Source of the DNA: an uncultured Steroidobacter sp.
GTDB lineage: Bacteria > Pseudomonadota > Gammaproteobacteria > Steroidobacterales > Steroidobacteraceae
Reading direction: 5' to 3'
NCBI GenBank assembly: GCA_937864115.1
Contig: CALMII010000019.1
Location: 62,001 to 126,000, forward strand
Length of the DNA: 64,000 nt
Shown: piece by piece, positions 54,459 to 63,994 of the stretch
Numbering within the stretch: position 1 is the first letter of the stretch
How the letters are laid out: each line of letters opens with the position of its first letter
The notes under the pieces: generated by a model
Told to the model about the DNA's origin: nothing
The model's input: only the letters and a program-made list of their open reading frames with translations
Databases searched by the model: none
Position numbers and translations under genes: made by a program

Positions 54459-57356
54459 ATGGATCGCTCTCATGGCAACAGCATCTCCTTCGGCCATTTC
54501 CGGCTGTTCCCGCTGGAGCGCCGCCTGGAGAAGAACGACGCGCCGCTGCTGCTCGGCGATCGCGCACTCGACATCCTGATCGTGCTCGTCGAGCACGCAG
54601 GCAAGGTCGTGACTCACAAGGAACTGCTGGCGCGCGTCTGGCGCGGCCTGGTGATCGATCCCGGCAATCTGCGGGTTCACATGACCGCGCTGCGCAAGGC
54701 GCTGGGCAGCGGCCTCATCAGGAACGTGACCGGGCAGGGTTACAGCTTCGTTGCACCGATCGCCTACGAGTCCGCTGCGCCGGCGCAACTGGCGCAGTTT
54801 CCCGACGCTGCCCGCAAGCGACTGGTCCTGCCGCCGAAGCTGGCCCGAATGATCGGCCGCGACGAGATCGTGCGCGCCATCGGCGCGGATCTCGTGGCCG
54901 AACGATTCGTCACGATCATCGGACCGGGCGGCATGGGCAAGACGACCGTGGCCGTGGCGGTCGCGCACGCGATGCTCGAAGAATTTTCTGACGCGGTGTG
55001 TTTCGTCGACCTGGGCGCCGTCGAGAACCGCGAACTCGTGGCCGCGACGGTCGCCACCTCGCTCGGCCTTGCGGTTCAGATGACCGATGCGCTGCCCATG
55101 CTGCTCGAATACCTGCGGACGCTGCGGATCCTTCTCGTTCTCGATAACTGCGAGCACGTCATCGATACGGTCGCCGTGCTGGCGGAGACGATCTTCAGGG
55201 AAGCGACCGGCGTACACATTCTCGCCACCAGCCGCGAAGCGTTGCGGATCGAGGGAGAGCACGTCTACTGGCTGCCCGCGCTCGACAGTCCGCCGCCGCT
55301 GTCGAGCATGAAAGCCGACGACGTGGCGTCGTTTCCGGCGGTGAAGCTTTTCATGGAGCGTGCCGCAGCGAGCGGCGGCCGCTTCGACTTGAATGACGAA
55401 ACCGCGCTCATCGTGGCCGGCATCTGCGGCAGGCTCGAAGGAATCGCGCTGGCGATCGAACTCGCCGCAGGACGTGCGGGCAGTCATGGCATCGCGGCGA
55501 CGGCGGATCTGCTGGACAAGAACTTCGGTCTCGACTGGCACGGCCGCCGCACGGCACTGCCCCGCCATCAGACGCTGCGTGCGCTGCTCGACTGGAGCTT
55601 CAGCCACCTGTCCGCGGCCGAGCAGCTCGCATTGCGCCGGTTGTCCGTTCTCGTCGGTCCATTCACGATCGACGCCGCCAGCGCCATCGTCGCCGGACGG
55701 CAGGCGGACGAAGCGGCCATGGCCAGGATCCTCGATGCCCTGATCGCCAAGTCGCTGATCGCCGCCGCAGCGGGCGACGACGGCGCGGTGCGCTACCGGC
55801 TGCTCGAAATCACTCGCGTGTACGCACGAGAAAAACTGCAGGAGAGCGGCGACGATTCCGCAACAGCGCGACAGCACGCCGAGTATTTCGCAGCCCTGCT
55901 GAACATGCGCCACGGCGGACAGATCGATCTCGAATACACGGGCCGTGCGCACGCGCTGCGGGAGCATCTCGGGAACATCCGCGCCGCACTCGAATGGTGT
56001 TTCGCCGCGGATGCAGGAGCGATCGACTCCGCGCTTGCGGTCGACGTCGCCGCCGCTGCCGCACCCGTGTTCTTCGAGCTTTCGCTGCTGGGCGAATCCT
56101 ACCGATGGAGCGCCGCGGGCATTGCCGCGCTCGACGAATCGACGCGCGGCAGTCGGCGCGAGATGCTGCTGAGAAGCACCTGGGCGATCTCTTCCATGTG
56201 GATACGCGGCAGCAGCGACGACGTGCTGTCCGCCATCGCGCGGGGCATGGAACTCGCCGATCCGTCCACCGAACCGTCGCACGTCCTGCGCATGCTCGCG
56301 ACCCGGCACCTGTTTCTCACGCGTGTCGCCGACTTTCGCGGCGCGCTCGTCGCCGCACAGGAGTGGGCGTCTGCCGCCCGACGGATGCACGACGCATCGT
56401 GCACGGCGATTGCCGAACTGATGCAGGGCGTGGGACATCACTTCCGCGGCGATCAGGCCGCGGCAAGAAGACACTTCGACACCGGCTTCGGCTGCGCCGG
56501 CGAGCGCAATCTGCAACTGTGCGGCAACGACCATCGGGTACGCGGGCTGGTCACGCTGTCGCGCGTCCTGTGGATGTCCGGATTTCCGGATCAGGCGATC
56601 GTGACGGCACGCCAGGCGGTCGACGCCGCGATGAAATCCGGCAAGCCGCTCGATACCTGCTTCGCGCTGCTCTACCTCACGCCTGTCTATCTCTGGTGTG
56701 GCGATTGGGAAGGAGCGCGCCAGACGCTGGAGCGGCTGGTCAATCACACGCACTGGCCTCTCCTCAAGCCCTTCCACGTCGTTGCCTCGGCGATGCAGGG
56801 CGCGCTGCTGATCGGACGCGGAACCGGCGAGCCCGCGACGTGGATGCAGCCCGGCATCCTGCAGGCGATGCGGGACGAACGGCAGAACGTCGTGGCGACC
56901 TTCGTCGCCTGCTGGGTCGCGGAGAATCTCGTGGCCACCGGCCGGGCGCGCGAAGCACTCGACGTCATCCGCCGCGCGAGGCGCAATGCCGTTCGCAGCG
57001 GCGAAGCCGTGCATCTTCCCGAACTGCTGCGCATTCAGGCGAACGCCCTCATGTCGATGTCGCCCGACAACGCCGGGCGCGCCGTGCGCCTGCTGGTTCG
57101 ATCCTGCTGGATCGCGCGCCGTCAGTCGGCGCTCGCCTGGGAATTGCGATCGACGCTGTCCCTGGCGCGCATTCGCCTCCGGCTCGGCGACAGCGAGCGG
57201 GCGCGCACTTCGCTCGCTGCGGTCCATGACCGGTTCACCGAAGGATTCGAGACACTGGATGTCAGGACAGCGGCGCAACTGCTGCTGGAACTGCAGCGGC
57301 TCACGCCGACGGATGCGCCCGCCTGGACGGAAGGCACACGCTCGATCGCCGGGTGA
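54459..57356 (+). CDS. winged-helix (OmpR/CadC-type) regulator fused to a STAND-like ATPase and helical repeat domain
   Basis: 965 aa from ATG 54459 (MDRSHGNSISFGHF). An OmpR-type winged helix covers about 10-100 (LLGDRALDILIVLVEHAG ... TALRKALGSGLIRNV ... GYSFVAP). The NTPase has GPGGMGKT (155-162) and LLVLDNCEHV, with the further STAND-like RLEGIALAIELAAGR and DWSFSHLSAAEQLALRRLS. The rest (about 500-965) is TPR-like helical. Such single-chain regulators bind a signal in the repeat domain and use ATP to switch. The nearest targets are the divergent hydrolase gene and the genes downstream. Confidence 0.88.
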   Translation: MDRSHGNSISFGHFRLFPLERRLEKNDAPLLLGDRALDILIVLVEHAGKVVTHKELLARVWRGLVIDPGNLRVHMTALRKALGSGLIRNVTGQGYSFVAPIAYESAAPAQLAQFPDAARKRLVLPPKLARMIGRDEIVRAIGADLVAERFVTIIGPGGMGKTTVAVAVAHAMLEEFSDAVCFVDLGAVENRELVAATVATSLGLAVQMTDALPMLLEYLRTLRILLVLDNCEHVIDTVAVLAETIFREATGVHILATSREALRIEGEHVYWLPALDSPPPLSSMKADDVASFPAVKLFMERAAASGGRFDLNDETALIVAGICGRLEGIALAIELAAGRAGSHGIAATADLLDKNFGLDWHGRRTALPRHQTLRALLDWSFSHLSAAEQLALRRLSVLVGPFTIDAASAIVAGRQADEAAMARILDALIAKSLIAAAAGDDGAVRYRLLEITRVYAREKLQESGDDSATARQHAEYFAALLNMRHGGQIDLEYTGRAHALREHLGNIRAALEWCFAADAGAIDSALAVDVAAAAAPVFFELSLLGESYRWSAAGIAALDESTRGSRREMLLRSTWAISSMWIRGSSDDVLSAIARGMELADPSTEPSHVLRMLATRHLFLTRVADFRGALVAAQEWASAARRMHDASCTAIAELMQGVGHHFRGDQAAARRHFDTGFGCAGERNLQLCGNDHRVRGLVTLSRVLWMSGFPDQAIVTARQAVDAAMKSGKPLDTCFALLYLTPVYLWCGDWEGARQTLERLVNHTHWPLLKPFHVVASAMQGALLIGRGTGEPATWMQPGILQAMRDERQNVVATFVACWVAENLVATGRAREALDVIRRARRNAVRSGEAVHLPELLRIQANALMSMSPDNAGRAVRLLVRSCWIARRQSALAWELRSTLSLARIRLRLGDSERARTSLAAVHDRFTEGFETLDVRTAAQLLLELQRLTPTDAPAWTEGTRSIAG

Positions 57357-57522
57357 TTGCCACGCACAGGCAGCGGACGCCTGCCCCCATCATGTGCATT
57401 TCATCCAAATGTCTGCGGTCCGCTTCAATCGCCGCGGGAGCGGGAAGTTGAAGATCGATACAGCGAGGGGATGAATCGCCAGACCTCGCCTCGCCCATCA
57501 TTCATTGCCGAGGGCTTCCATC

Positions 57523-57924
57523 ATGTCCACGCTCAAGCGCTTCCTGTCCGCCGGCATCATTGCGTGCAGCGCACTTCTCATTCCCTCAGTGCATGCCGAG
57601 GATGCGGTGGTGACGTCGCTCATGACGAAACCCTTGCCGGAGTTTCCCGGCAAGGAAGGTCAGATGATCCTGGTCGAGTACCGGCCGGGCGCCGTCGACC
57701 CGGTTCATCGCCACGATGCGCATGCGTTCATCTACGTGCTTGAAGGCACGATCGTCATGCAACTCAAGGGCGACAAGGAAGTGACCCTGACGCCCGGCGA
57801 CACTTACTACGAAGGACCGGACGACGTACACGTCGTCGGCAGAAATGCGAGCAGCACGCAGCCGGCGAAATTCCTGGTGGTGTTCATCAAGAAACAGGGC
57901 GCACCGATACTGACGGTCGAATAG
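57523..57924 (+). CDS. exported cupin-domain protein
   Basis: 133 aa from ATG 57523 (MSTLKRFLSAG), with GAGGG upstream. A signal peptide ends near HAEDAV. The single cupin barrel shows PVHRHDAHAFIYVLEGTIVMQL (metal-binding His and Glu) and TLTPGDTYYEGPDDVHVVGRN (second His). The metal site looks complete, so dioxygenase, isomerase or binding roles are all possible. It follows the regulator gene by about 165 bp and may be part of its stress response. Confidence 0.85.
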   Translation: MSTLKRFLSAGIIACSALLIPSVHAEDAVVTSLMTKPLPEFPGKEGQMILVEYRPGAVDPVHRHDAHAFIYVLEGTIVMQLKGDKEVTLTPGDTYYEGPDDVHVVGRNASSTQPAKFLVVFIKKQGAPILTVE

Positions 57925-57967
57925 CATCCGTCTTCACATCCACAGGCCGTGTCGGAGAAGAGTTTCC

Positions 57968-58246
57968 ATGAACACCCGTTGTACGCATCTCGCATCGGTG
58001 CAGACCGATCGGCCCACTGCGCGCGGCTGCGAAGAGTGTCTTCGCATCGGCGATACCTGGGTGCACCTGCAGGTCTGCCGGACCTGCGGACACGTGGGCT
58101 GCTGCGATGACTCCAAGAACCGTCACGCCCGCAAGCATTTTCATGCGACCTCCCATCCCGTCATCACGTCGATGGAACCCGGAGAGACCTGGAGCTGGTG
58201 TTTCGCGGATGAGGTCTACTTGAAAGACCTGCCGCCGTTGACCTGA
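57968..58246 (+). CDS. UBP-type zinc-finger protein
   Basis: 92 aa. Cys/His pairs follow the Znf-UBP order: C5/H7 (CTH), C21/C24 (CEEC), C37/C40 (CRTCGHVGCC), and H53 to H63 (RHARKHFHATSHPV), with a late WSWCFADEVY. In eukaryotes this fold binds ubiquitin tails; bacterial stand-alone copies have no known partner. It starts 43 bp after the cupin gene and is probably in one transcript with it and the NmrA-like gene. Confidence 0.92.
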   Translation: MNTRCTHLASVQTDRPTARGCEECLRIGDTWVHLQVCRTCGHVGCCDDSKNRHARKHFHATSHPVITSMEPGETWSWCFADEVYLKDLPPLT

Positions 58247-58389
58247 CGCGCCGCCCGACCGCGAGGGCACGAAAGATCCAAATCCGCGCATGAAGCGCCA
58301 AGACCGCCGCGCCGCCTGCGAATAGCTTGTCCGCACGAAGCGTGCAATGCCGCTTCGATTCCACGAACCGCAAGATCAGGAGTGCAGAC

Positions 58390-59160
58390 ATGAAGATCGT
58401 CGTCATCGGTGGCAGCGGCCTCATCGGATCCAGGCTGGTGAGCATTCTCCGCGACAAGGGCCACGAGGTTCTTTCCGCCTCTCCCAATTCCGGCGTCAAC
58501 ACGATCACCGGCGAGGGCCTCGATGCCGCGCTGCGCGGCGCACAGGTGGTTGTCGACGTTTCCAACTCGCCATCGTTCGAAGATGCCGCCGTTCTGAAGT
58601 TCTTCGAGACTTCCACCGGCAATCTCCTGGCGGCGGAAAAGCGCGCCGGCGTGAAGCATCACGTCGCCCTGTCGATCGTGGGCACCGACCGGCTGCCGGA
58701 CAGCGGCTACCTGCGCGCGAAAGTGGCTCAGGAAAAACTCATCGGCAATGGCGGCGTCCCCTGGTCCATCCTGCACTCGACCCAGTTTTTCGAATTCATC
58801 GCCCGCATTGCGCAGGCCGGGCCCGACGGCACGATCCGCGTCTCGACTTCCCTCTTCCAGCCCATTCTCTCGGCAGACGTCGTTGCCGCACTGGCGGACG
58901 TCACGACCGGCGCGCCCCTGAATGGCACGGTGGAAGTCGGCGGACCCGAACGCTTCCGGATGGACGCACTGGTGCGGCGCGTCCTGCAGGCGAACGGCGA
59001 TCAGCGCGAAGTCATTGGCGATCCTCACGCACGCTACTTCGGCGCCGAACTCGACGACCGGAGTCTCGTTGCCGGTCCGGACGCCCGCACCGGTTCGAAG
59101 CGATTCGAGGAATGGCTGAAGGAATCGGTGGGCGCGCAACCACGCGGGAAAGTGGCCTAG
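58390..59160 (+). CDS. NmrA-like/atypical SDR NAD(P)-binding protein
   Basis: 256 aa from ATG 58390, with AGGAG nearby upstream. The Rossmann motif GGSGLIGSRLV (residues 8-18) is followed by QVVVDVSNSPSF and a 'HHVALSIVGTDRL' strand, the pattern of NmrA/SDR_a5 redox sensors or oxidoreductases. The YxxxK of classical SDRs is represented by GYLRAKVAQEKL. A later VEVGGPERFRMDAL is typical. It is last in a rightward group with the cupin and zinc-finger genes. Confidence 0.88.
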   Translation: MKIVVIGGSGLIGSRLVSILRDKGHEVLSASPNSGVNTITGEGLDAALRGAQVVVDVSNSPSFEDAAVLKFFETSTGNLLAAEKRAGVKHHVALSIVGTDRLPDSGYLRAKVAQEKLIGNGGVPWSILHSTQFFEFIARIAQAGPDGTIRVSTSLFQPILSADVVAALADVTTGAPLNGTVEVGGPERFRMDALVRRVLQANGDQREVIGDPHARYFGAELDDRSLVAGPDARTGSKRFEEWLKESVGAQPRGKVA

Positions 59161-59173
59161 CTCAGGCCCTGCC

Positions 59174-59197
59174 AATCCCCCCGCATGCGGGGGGATT
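59174..59197. terminator. 24-bp perfect palindrome between convergent genes
   Basis: AATCCCCCC and GGGGGGATT flank a GCATGC centre. It lies between the convergent NmrA-like and TonB-receptor genes, where a strong hairpin could end transcripts from both sides. There is no T-run. Confidence 0.55.
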
Positions 59198-59239
59198 CCG
59201 ATCCTTCGAAGAATCAACGCATGCAGCTATCGACCGTCG

Positions 59240-61525
59240 TTACAGATCCACCGCGACGGACATCCTGATCGTCCGCGGGTCGCCGTATCCCAGATAGCCG
59301 CGCTCCGACGTCGCCCAGTACTGCTCGTCGAAAATATTGCTGGCGACGAGCTGGAATTCGAGGTTGTGCCACGACGGTGACCGGTAACGCACGCCGAGAT
59401 CAGCCACCGCCCAGGCGCGCAGCTCCTGGGTGTTTTCGACATTGGTGTACTGACGCGACTTGCCTGTCACGGTGCCCTGGAGCGCGAGGCCGGACAGCCA
59501 CGGCAGGTCGTAGTCCACGTTCAATGTATAGCCGTAGCGGGGCTGTCCCTCTGCGGTGTTGCCATCGAGCAGACCGCCTTCCGTTTTCTGCAGCGTCGCA
59601 TCGATCACTGCGCCGCTGGCGATCAGGCGCAGTCCCGCGAGCGGCTCGCCGAACACCGATAGCTCGACACCGCGATTGCGGGTCTCGCCATTCAGCTCCA
59701 TCCGATACAGCAGCGGATCGCTGGTCGGTACGTTGAGGATGTTCGGCTGGGCGATCTGGTAGGCGGCGAGCGTGCCGCCCAGTTTCCCGAGATCGATCTT
59801 GACGCCGGCTTCGTACTGCTTGGTCTTGTAGGGAGGAAAGACGTCGCCGGCGTTCTCGTAGCGGATGACCTGGTTGTCCTCGGTCATTCCATATTCGGCC
59901 GGAACCCGCGTGCCGCTTTCCAGGCCCTGGATGTAGTTGGCGTAGAGCGACAGATATTCCTGCGGCCGGAACACCATGCCGAGCGTCGGCGTCCAGGCGG
60001 ACTCGCGATACGTCGACGCGGGCTGCGCGTAGTCTCCCGACGGAACCTCGTGCTGCTCGTCCTCCACGGATTGATTACGCAACGCGGCGATGATGAACAG
60101 GCGGTCGTCGGCCATGCTCATGGTATCGGCGATCGCCAGGCTCTCTTCGGTCGAGGTGGTGAACAGATCGAGCGGCACATCGCCGTAGCCGAGTCGCTGA
60201 TCGAACGGTTCGCCCGCGGGCACGGTGGCGAATCCCGTCGTCACCACATTTCCATAGCGGAAGTAGCTGCGAAAGCGCGTGTAGGCCAGCGAGGCCTCGT
60301 GCCTGACCGGGCCGGTGGTCCAGTCGCCGCGGATCAATGCTTCGCCGGATTCGACGCTGTTGCGGAACATACTTTGAAAGAGATCGAACGTCACCGTGTC
60401 TTCGACGGGCTCGCCGTTCGGATACGGAAACGTATCGCGATAGCTGCCGCTCAACTGCCCGAAGGCGATTTCCGCGGTGAGGTTGGAAAGAATGTCGTAA
60501 CCGGCACGCGCCGCGTAGGACAGTGCCTGCGTCCTCGCGCGATAGTTGATGGGCGACTGGTTCGGATCCAGCTGCGTGTTCACGCCGCTGCGCACGTCCG
60601 GAGGATCCGGGACGAACTGCGTGTCCGGATCGCGGGTGAAATTCATGCCCTGCGCACCGGTTTCTTCGCGCCGCTGGGCCAGCAGATCCACGCTCGCGCG
60701 AAAGCGTTCGCCGCGATAGTCGAGACCGGCGCTCGCCAGCTCGTTGCGCCGGTTCTCGTTGTCGATTTCCGTATCGCCGTCGGTATAGGTGAGATTGCCG
60801 CGCGCACCGAAGGCGCCGTCGTCGCCGAAGCGGCGTCCGACATCGAGGTTGCCGCCGAAGATGCCATCCGATACGCCGCGCAGAGTGATGCGCGTGAGGG
60901 GATTGTCGGTCGCGCGCTTGCCTCTGACATTGATCTGGCCGCCGAGGCTGCCGACACCGCCGCCCAGCGCGGCAGCCGGTCCCTTGAGCACTTCCACGCG
61001 CTCAAACGCATCCGTCTGCAGGGTGTAGTCGCCGGCGAGTCCCTTCAGTCCGTTGAGCCGTATTTCAGACACATCCGTGTAGAAGCCGCGGATCAGGAAG
61101 GAATCGCTCGAACTGCTCGACGGTCCCTGGAATGTGACGGCCGGATCGAAACGCAGGATGTCCTTGATGCTCGCCGCCTGCTGCTCTCGCAGGAATTCTT
61201 CCGTGAAGGCTGTCACCGAGTACGGCGTTTCCATGAAGTCGCGATCACCCAGCAGGCCGAGCTGTCCGCCGCGTGCGAACTGGTCGCCGGCATACGGTTC
61301 CGGCGAATCCAACGCCGTTGCCGCCACGGAGACTGTCGACATCGTCCTGGTTTCAGGCTCGGCAGCCTGCGTCGATGCGCCTGCCGCCATCAGCAATGTG
61401 ATGGACACGGCAATGCGGAGCGTTGCGGCGGATTCCGTAGTGACGGATGCATCGAAGGAACGAGCAGGAGTCTTGAGTGTCACGAAATTCTCGGTGGGGT
61501 AATCGAAACGTAAACAGATGCGCAT
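59240..61525 (-). CDS. TonB-dependent siderophore receptor
   Basis: 761 aa from ATG 61525. A GTG at 61483 (VTLKTPARSF) is an alternative start that gives a cleaner signal peptide (LRIAVSITLLMAAGASTQA). The plug is clear: 'TPYSVTAFTEEFLREQQAASIKDILRFDPAV', 'SFLIRGFYTDVSEIRLNGL', 'VEVLKGPAAALGGGVGSLGGQINV'. The 22-strand barrel fills the rest and ends GDPRTIRMSVAVDL. No FecA-type signalling domain is seen before the plug. The upstream genes (DUF3325, PepSY, DUF3649) are those typical of ferri-siderophore uptake, and a Fur-like site lies at the far end. Confidence 0.93.
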   Translation of the reverse strand: MRICLRFDYPTENFVTLKTPARSFDASVTTESAATLRIAVSITLLMAAGASTQAAEPETRTMSTVSVAATALDSPEPYAGDQFARGGQLGLLGDRDFMETPYSVTAFTEEFLREQQAASIKDILRFDPAVTFQGPSSSSSDSFLIRGFYTDVSEIRLNGLKGLAGDYTLQTDAFERVEVLKGPAAALGGGVGSLGGQINVRGKRATDNPLTRITLRGVSDGIFGGNLDVGRRFGDDGAFGARGNLTYTDGDTEIDNENRRNELASAGLDYRGERFRASVDLLAQRREETGAQGMNFTRDPDTQFVPDPPDVRSGVNTQLDPNQSPINYRARTQALSYAARAGYDILSNLTAEIAFGQLSGSYRDTFPYPNGEPVEDTVTFDLFQSMFRNSVESGEALIRGDWTTGPVRHEASLAYTRFRSYFRYGNVVTTGFATVPAGEPFDQRLGYGDVPLDLFTTSTEESLAIADTMSMADDRLFIIAALRNQSVEDEQHEVPSGDYAQPASTYRESAWTPTLGMVFRPQEYLSLYANYIQGLESGTRVPAEYGMTEDNQVIRYENAGDVFPPYKTKQYEAGVKIDLGKLGGTLAAYQIAQPNILNVPTSDPLLYRMELNGETRNRGVELSVFGEPLAGLRLIASGAVIDATLQKTEGGLLDGNTAEGQPRYGYTLNVDYDLPWLSGLALQGTVTGKSRQYTNVENTQELRAWAVADLGVRYRSPSWHNLEFQLVASNIFDEQYWATSERGYLGYGDPRTIRMSVAVDL

Positions 61526-61531
61526 CAGGCC

Positions 61532-61861
61532 CTAGCTGGCGGGCTGCGTCGGAACCCAGGCCACCATCCAGCCGAGCCAGCGGGGCTGCCAGTTCAGAAT
61601 GAAGGCGACCGTCAGTGCGGAGGCGGCCAGCAGCATCACCCAGACGAGTGAGGCCATCGACACATGATCGGTGGCGAGGCATGCCCACAGGGAAAGACAT
61701 AGCGCACCGGCGCCGAGCCAGCGCAGTGCGAGCGATACGCGAGGCGGCTGTGCCTCGTCGCCGCGCACCTGCTGCCAGTGCACTTTCATGGCCAGGGCGA
61801 GCAACGCCATGCCGCAGGTGCTGCCGATGAAGGCCGCAGCGAGTCCGATCGCATCAAGCAT
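61532..61861 (-). CDS. DUF3325-family small membrane protein
   Basis: 109 aa from ATG 61861 (MLDAIGLAAAFIG), overlapping the PepSY stop by eight bases. Three hydrophobic helices (about 3-22, 45-60, 70-90) and a short soluble loop (VHWQQVRGDEAQPP) are the DUF3325 plan. Members sit between PepSY-TM and TonB receptor genes in siderophore loci. Their role is unknown; assistance to reduction or import at the inner membrane is assumed. Confidence 0.8.
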   Translation of the reverse strand: MLDAIGLAAAFIGSTCGMALLALAMKVHWQQVRGDEAQPPRVSLALRWLGAGALCLSLWACLATDHVSMASLVWVMLLAASALTVAFILNWQPRWLGWMVAWVPTQPAS

Positions 61862-63539
61862 GGGCAGGCTCGCTCTGATCCTGGCCTGTCGTCGAATGAA
61901 CAAGCCGCTGCGTATCGCGCAGACGGCGCGCCGCATAGAACGCCGTGGCGGCTGTGAGCAGCAGCGCGAGATCGAACCCGGCCACCGGCCAGTAGCCTTC
62001 GCTCAGTGTCCTGAGCAGATGATCGCCGGTCGTGATCCAGTTCAATACGGGCGCGGCGATGCAAAGCACGACGAGAGCCCAGCACTGTTCGCGCCATGCC
62101 GGTGAAGTCATCGCCGATTGCACCGGCGCACTGCGCCACGCGGCGTGAATCAGCGCCGCGAGCCAGGCGAACCAGAAGATGCGCTGTTCCCAATCGGCGC
62201 GCGTCGGCAGCGTCTCGGGCAACAGGCGGTTGCCGACGAGCATCGCGGCCGTGGCGATGAGCATCCCTGTCACTGCGGCGACTGCGAGAGCATCGACCCA
62301 GCGCGCACCGCTGCTTCCGGACTTCGCATGCTGTCGCTTGCGCTTTTCGACGAAGAACAGAAAACCGGTGGCAATGCACGCACAGCCGGCGAGCCCACCC
62401 AGGACATACAGCCAGCGCAGCGTCCAATGCCGGAACTGCTGCAGATGCAGCCCCGCCAGCCAGTTGTTGATGCCGCTCACCGCGGTGGCCGGCGGATCTT
62501 CGAGCAGCACGGCGCCATCGGTGGCGCGGAAGTGGACGCCTTCTCCGGTGCCGCTCACGCGGTCCGTGCCGGATCGATAGACGCTCACATAGCCGTTCGC
62601 ATCGCCGTAGTGGGTCACCGTCAGATATCCCACCTCGCCGGCCATGCCGCGCGCGGCCCAGCGACGCTGCGCCTCTTCGACCATCGGATCCACCGGGGCC
62701 AGCGACGCGGCGACACCCGCGGCGTCATGCGGCAAGGGCGACTTCTCCGCTTCGATCTTCTCGTACGCTTCCACGGTGTCGTGAAACAGGGTCTCGGTGA
62801 CCGGCAGGTAGATGCCGGCGAAGATCACGAGCCCGGTGAACGCGAAGAAGAAATGAAACGGCAGCGCGACGACGCCGGTGAGGTTGTGAAGATCCAGTGC
62901 GCTGCGCTGGATCTGCTTGCGGGAACGAAAGGTGAAGAACTCCCGGAAGATCTTGCGATGGATGACCACGCCGCTGATCAGCGCCACTAGCATGACCAGC
63001 GCCGCCAGGCCGACGATCCAGTAGCCCAGATCCAGCCAGTAGAAATGCAGGCTGAAGTGCAGCGGATAGAAAAAATTGCTGCCGATCGCGTACCGGTCCT
63101 TGGGGATGGGCGCGCCGTTTCTCGGATCGATCGTCACATCGCCATAGACGTGCACGTGATCGAGTTTCGGATCGCGGGGTTTGTTGGGAACGTCGAACGA
63201 CGAATACATGCCGAGCACCGGATCGCGATGCGTCGTGTAGGCGCCGAACTCCGAAGGCCGCAGTGATGCCAGCGGCGGCAGCGTCCCGATCACCTCCTTC
63301 TGCGCTTCCTTGTAGCTTTCCTTGTCGGGCTCGATCGCAAGGAATCGCGGCAGCAGCACCTCGTCGAAGGACGGCATCGGCTGCGGATCGAAGCGGCTCT
63401 CCGGAATCGCCCACCGGTCGATCTCGCGATCGAACACCGAGAGCGCGCCGAAAAAGAAGCAGGCCATGAGCACATAGCCCAGCGTCAGTCCGAACCAGGT
63501 GTGCACCCAGGTCATGGAGAGTCGAAAGGACGCGAACAT
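61854..63539 (-). CDS. PepSY-associated transmembrane protein (iron-uptake type)
   Basis: 561 aa. A helix near the N-terminus (TWFGLTLGYVLMACFFFGAL) is followed by a periplasmic domain, three helices around the middle and several more at the C-terminus (about 380-540). Marks of the family are 'SLHFYWLDLGYWIVGLAALVMLVALISGVVIHRKIF' and 'LHNLTGVVALPFHFFFAFTGLVIF'. Its conserved His (LHNL, LPFHFFF) are likely haem ligands of ferri-siderophore reductases such as FoxB, so it may reduce imported iron. It sits between DUF3649 and DUF3325 genes. Confidence 0.88.
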   Translation of the reverse strand: MFASFRLSMTWVHTWFGLTLGYVLMACFFFGALSVFDREIDRWAIPESRFDPQPMPSFDEVLLPRFLAIEPDKESYKEAQKEVIGTLPPLASLRPSEFGAYTTHRDPVLGMYSSFDVPNKPRDPKLDHVHVYGDVTIDPRNGAPIPKDRYAIGSNFFYPLHFSLHFYWLDLGYWIVGLAALVMLVALISGVVIHRKIFREFFTFRSRKQIQRSALDLHNLTGVVALPFHFFFAFTGLVIFAGIYLPVTETLFHDTVEAYEKIEAEKSPLPHDAAGVAASLAPVDPMVEEAQRRWAARGMAGEVGYLTVTHYGDANGYVSVYRSGTDRVSGTGEGVHFRATDGAVLLEDPPATAVSGINNWLAGLHLQQFRHWTLRWLYVLGGLAGCACIATGFLFFVEKRKRQHAKSGSSGARWVDALAVAAVTGMLIATAAMLVGNRLLPETLPTRADWEQRIFWFAWLAALIHAAWRSAPVQSAMTSPAWREQCWALVVLCIAAPVLNWITTGDHLLRTLSEGYWPVAGFDLALLLTAATAFYAARRLRDTQRLVHSTTGQDQSEPAHA

Positions 63540-63548
63540 CGAAACTCC

Positions 63549-63851
63549 TCAGGACAACGCCGGCAGCGCGGGCGTGATGAACCAGGCGATACCGATCATC
63601 GCGGCGCCGCCGCCCGCGAGGATCAGCCACACGCGCAACAGACGGGCGTCCGCGAAGGCCCAGAGAAACACGACGACGTAAACAAGGAATGCCAGCAGGT
63701 ACGCGAGCGTGAGCCCTTCCCAGTAATCGCCACCCGCCGCAACGTTCAGCGCCACGACGACGGCGGTGAATCCCCAGCTGAAAACATAGCCGCCGAGCAG
63801 GGCAGCACAGGTCCGCGAGGCAATGGGTATCCAGTCCGGGGCTCGGCTCAT
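63549..63851 (-). CDS. DUF3649-family membrane protein
   Basis: 100 aa with three hydrophobic helices (about 10-35, 46-66, 72-92). The pattern SRTCAALLGGYVFSWGFTAVVVAL and YLLAFLVYVVVFLWAFA matches DUF3649, usually found first in PepSY/DUF3325/TonB-receptor operons. It starts nine bases before the PepSY gene. Its promoter should lie in the last 150 bases of the window. Confidence 0.82.
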   Translation of the reverse strand: MSRAPDWIPIASRTCAALLGGYVFSWGFTAVVVALNVAAGGDYWEGLTLAYLLAFLVYVVVFLWAFADARLLRVWLILAGGGAAMIGIAWFITPALPALS

Positions 63852-63975
63852 GAGGGGCGGTTCCGACGCGGCAGATTTATTGAGTCAGCAGTCGCTCGCT
63901 CTGCGGGAAGCAATCGAACAGCGACTCTTGTCCTTGGAGCGAGAGGCTCCGGGCCGGCATCGACAACAGACTGCA

Positions 63976-63994
63976 AATACGAACGATTCGCATT
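63976..63994 (-). promoter_or_regulatory. Fur-box-like palindrome upstream of the iron operon
   Basis: AATACGAACGATTCGCATT is near-palindromic around its centre, with AATnCGAA half-sites like the GC-rich Fur boxes of TonB-receptor promoters. It lies about 125 bases before the DUF3649 start. Confidence 0.65.

Noticed and set aside
54426..57278. 950-codon minus-strand open frame
   Set aside because: Antisense shadow of the STAND-like regulator, which has clear domains in its own frame.
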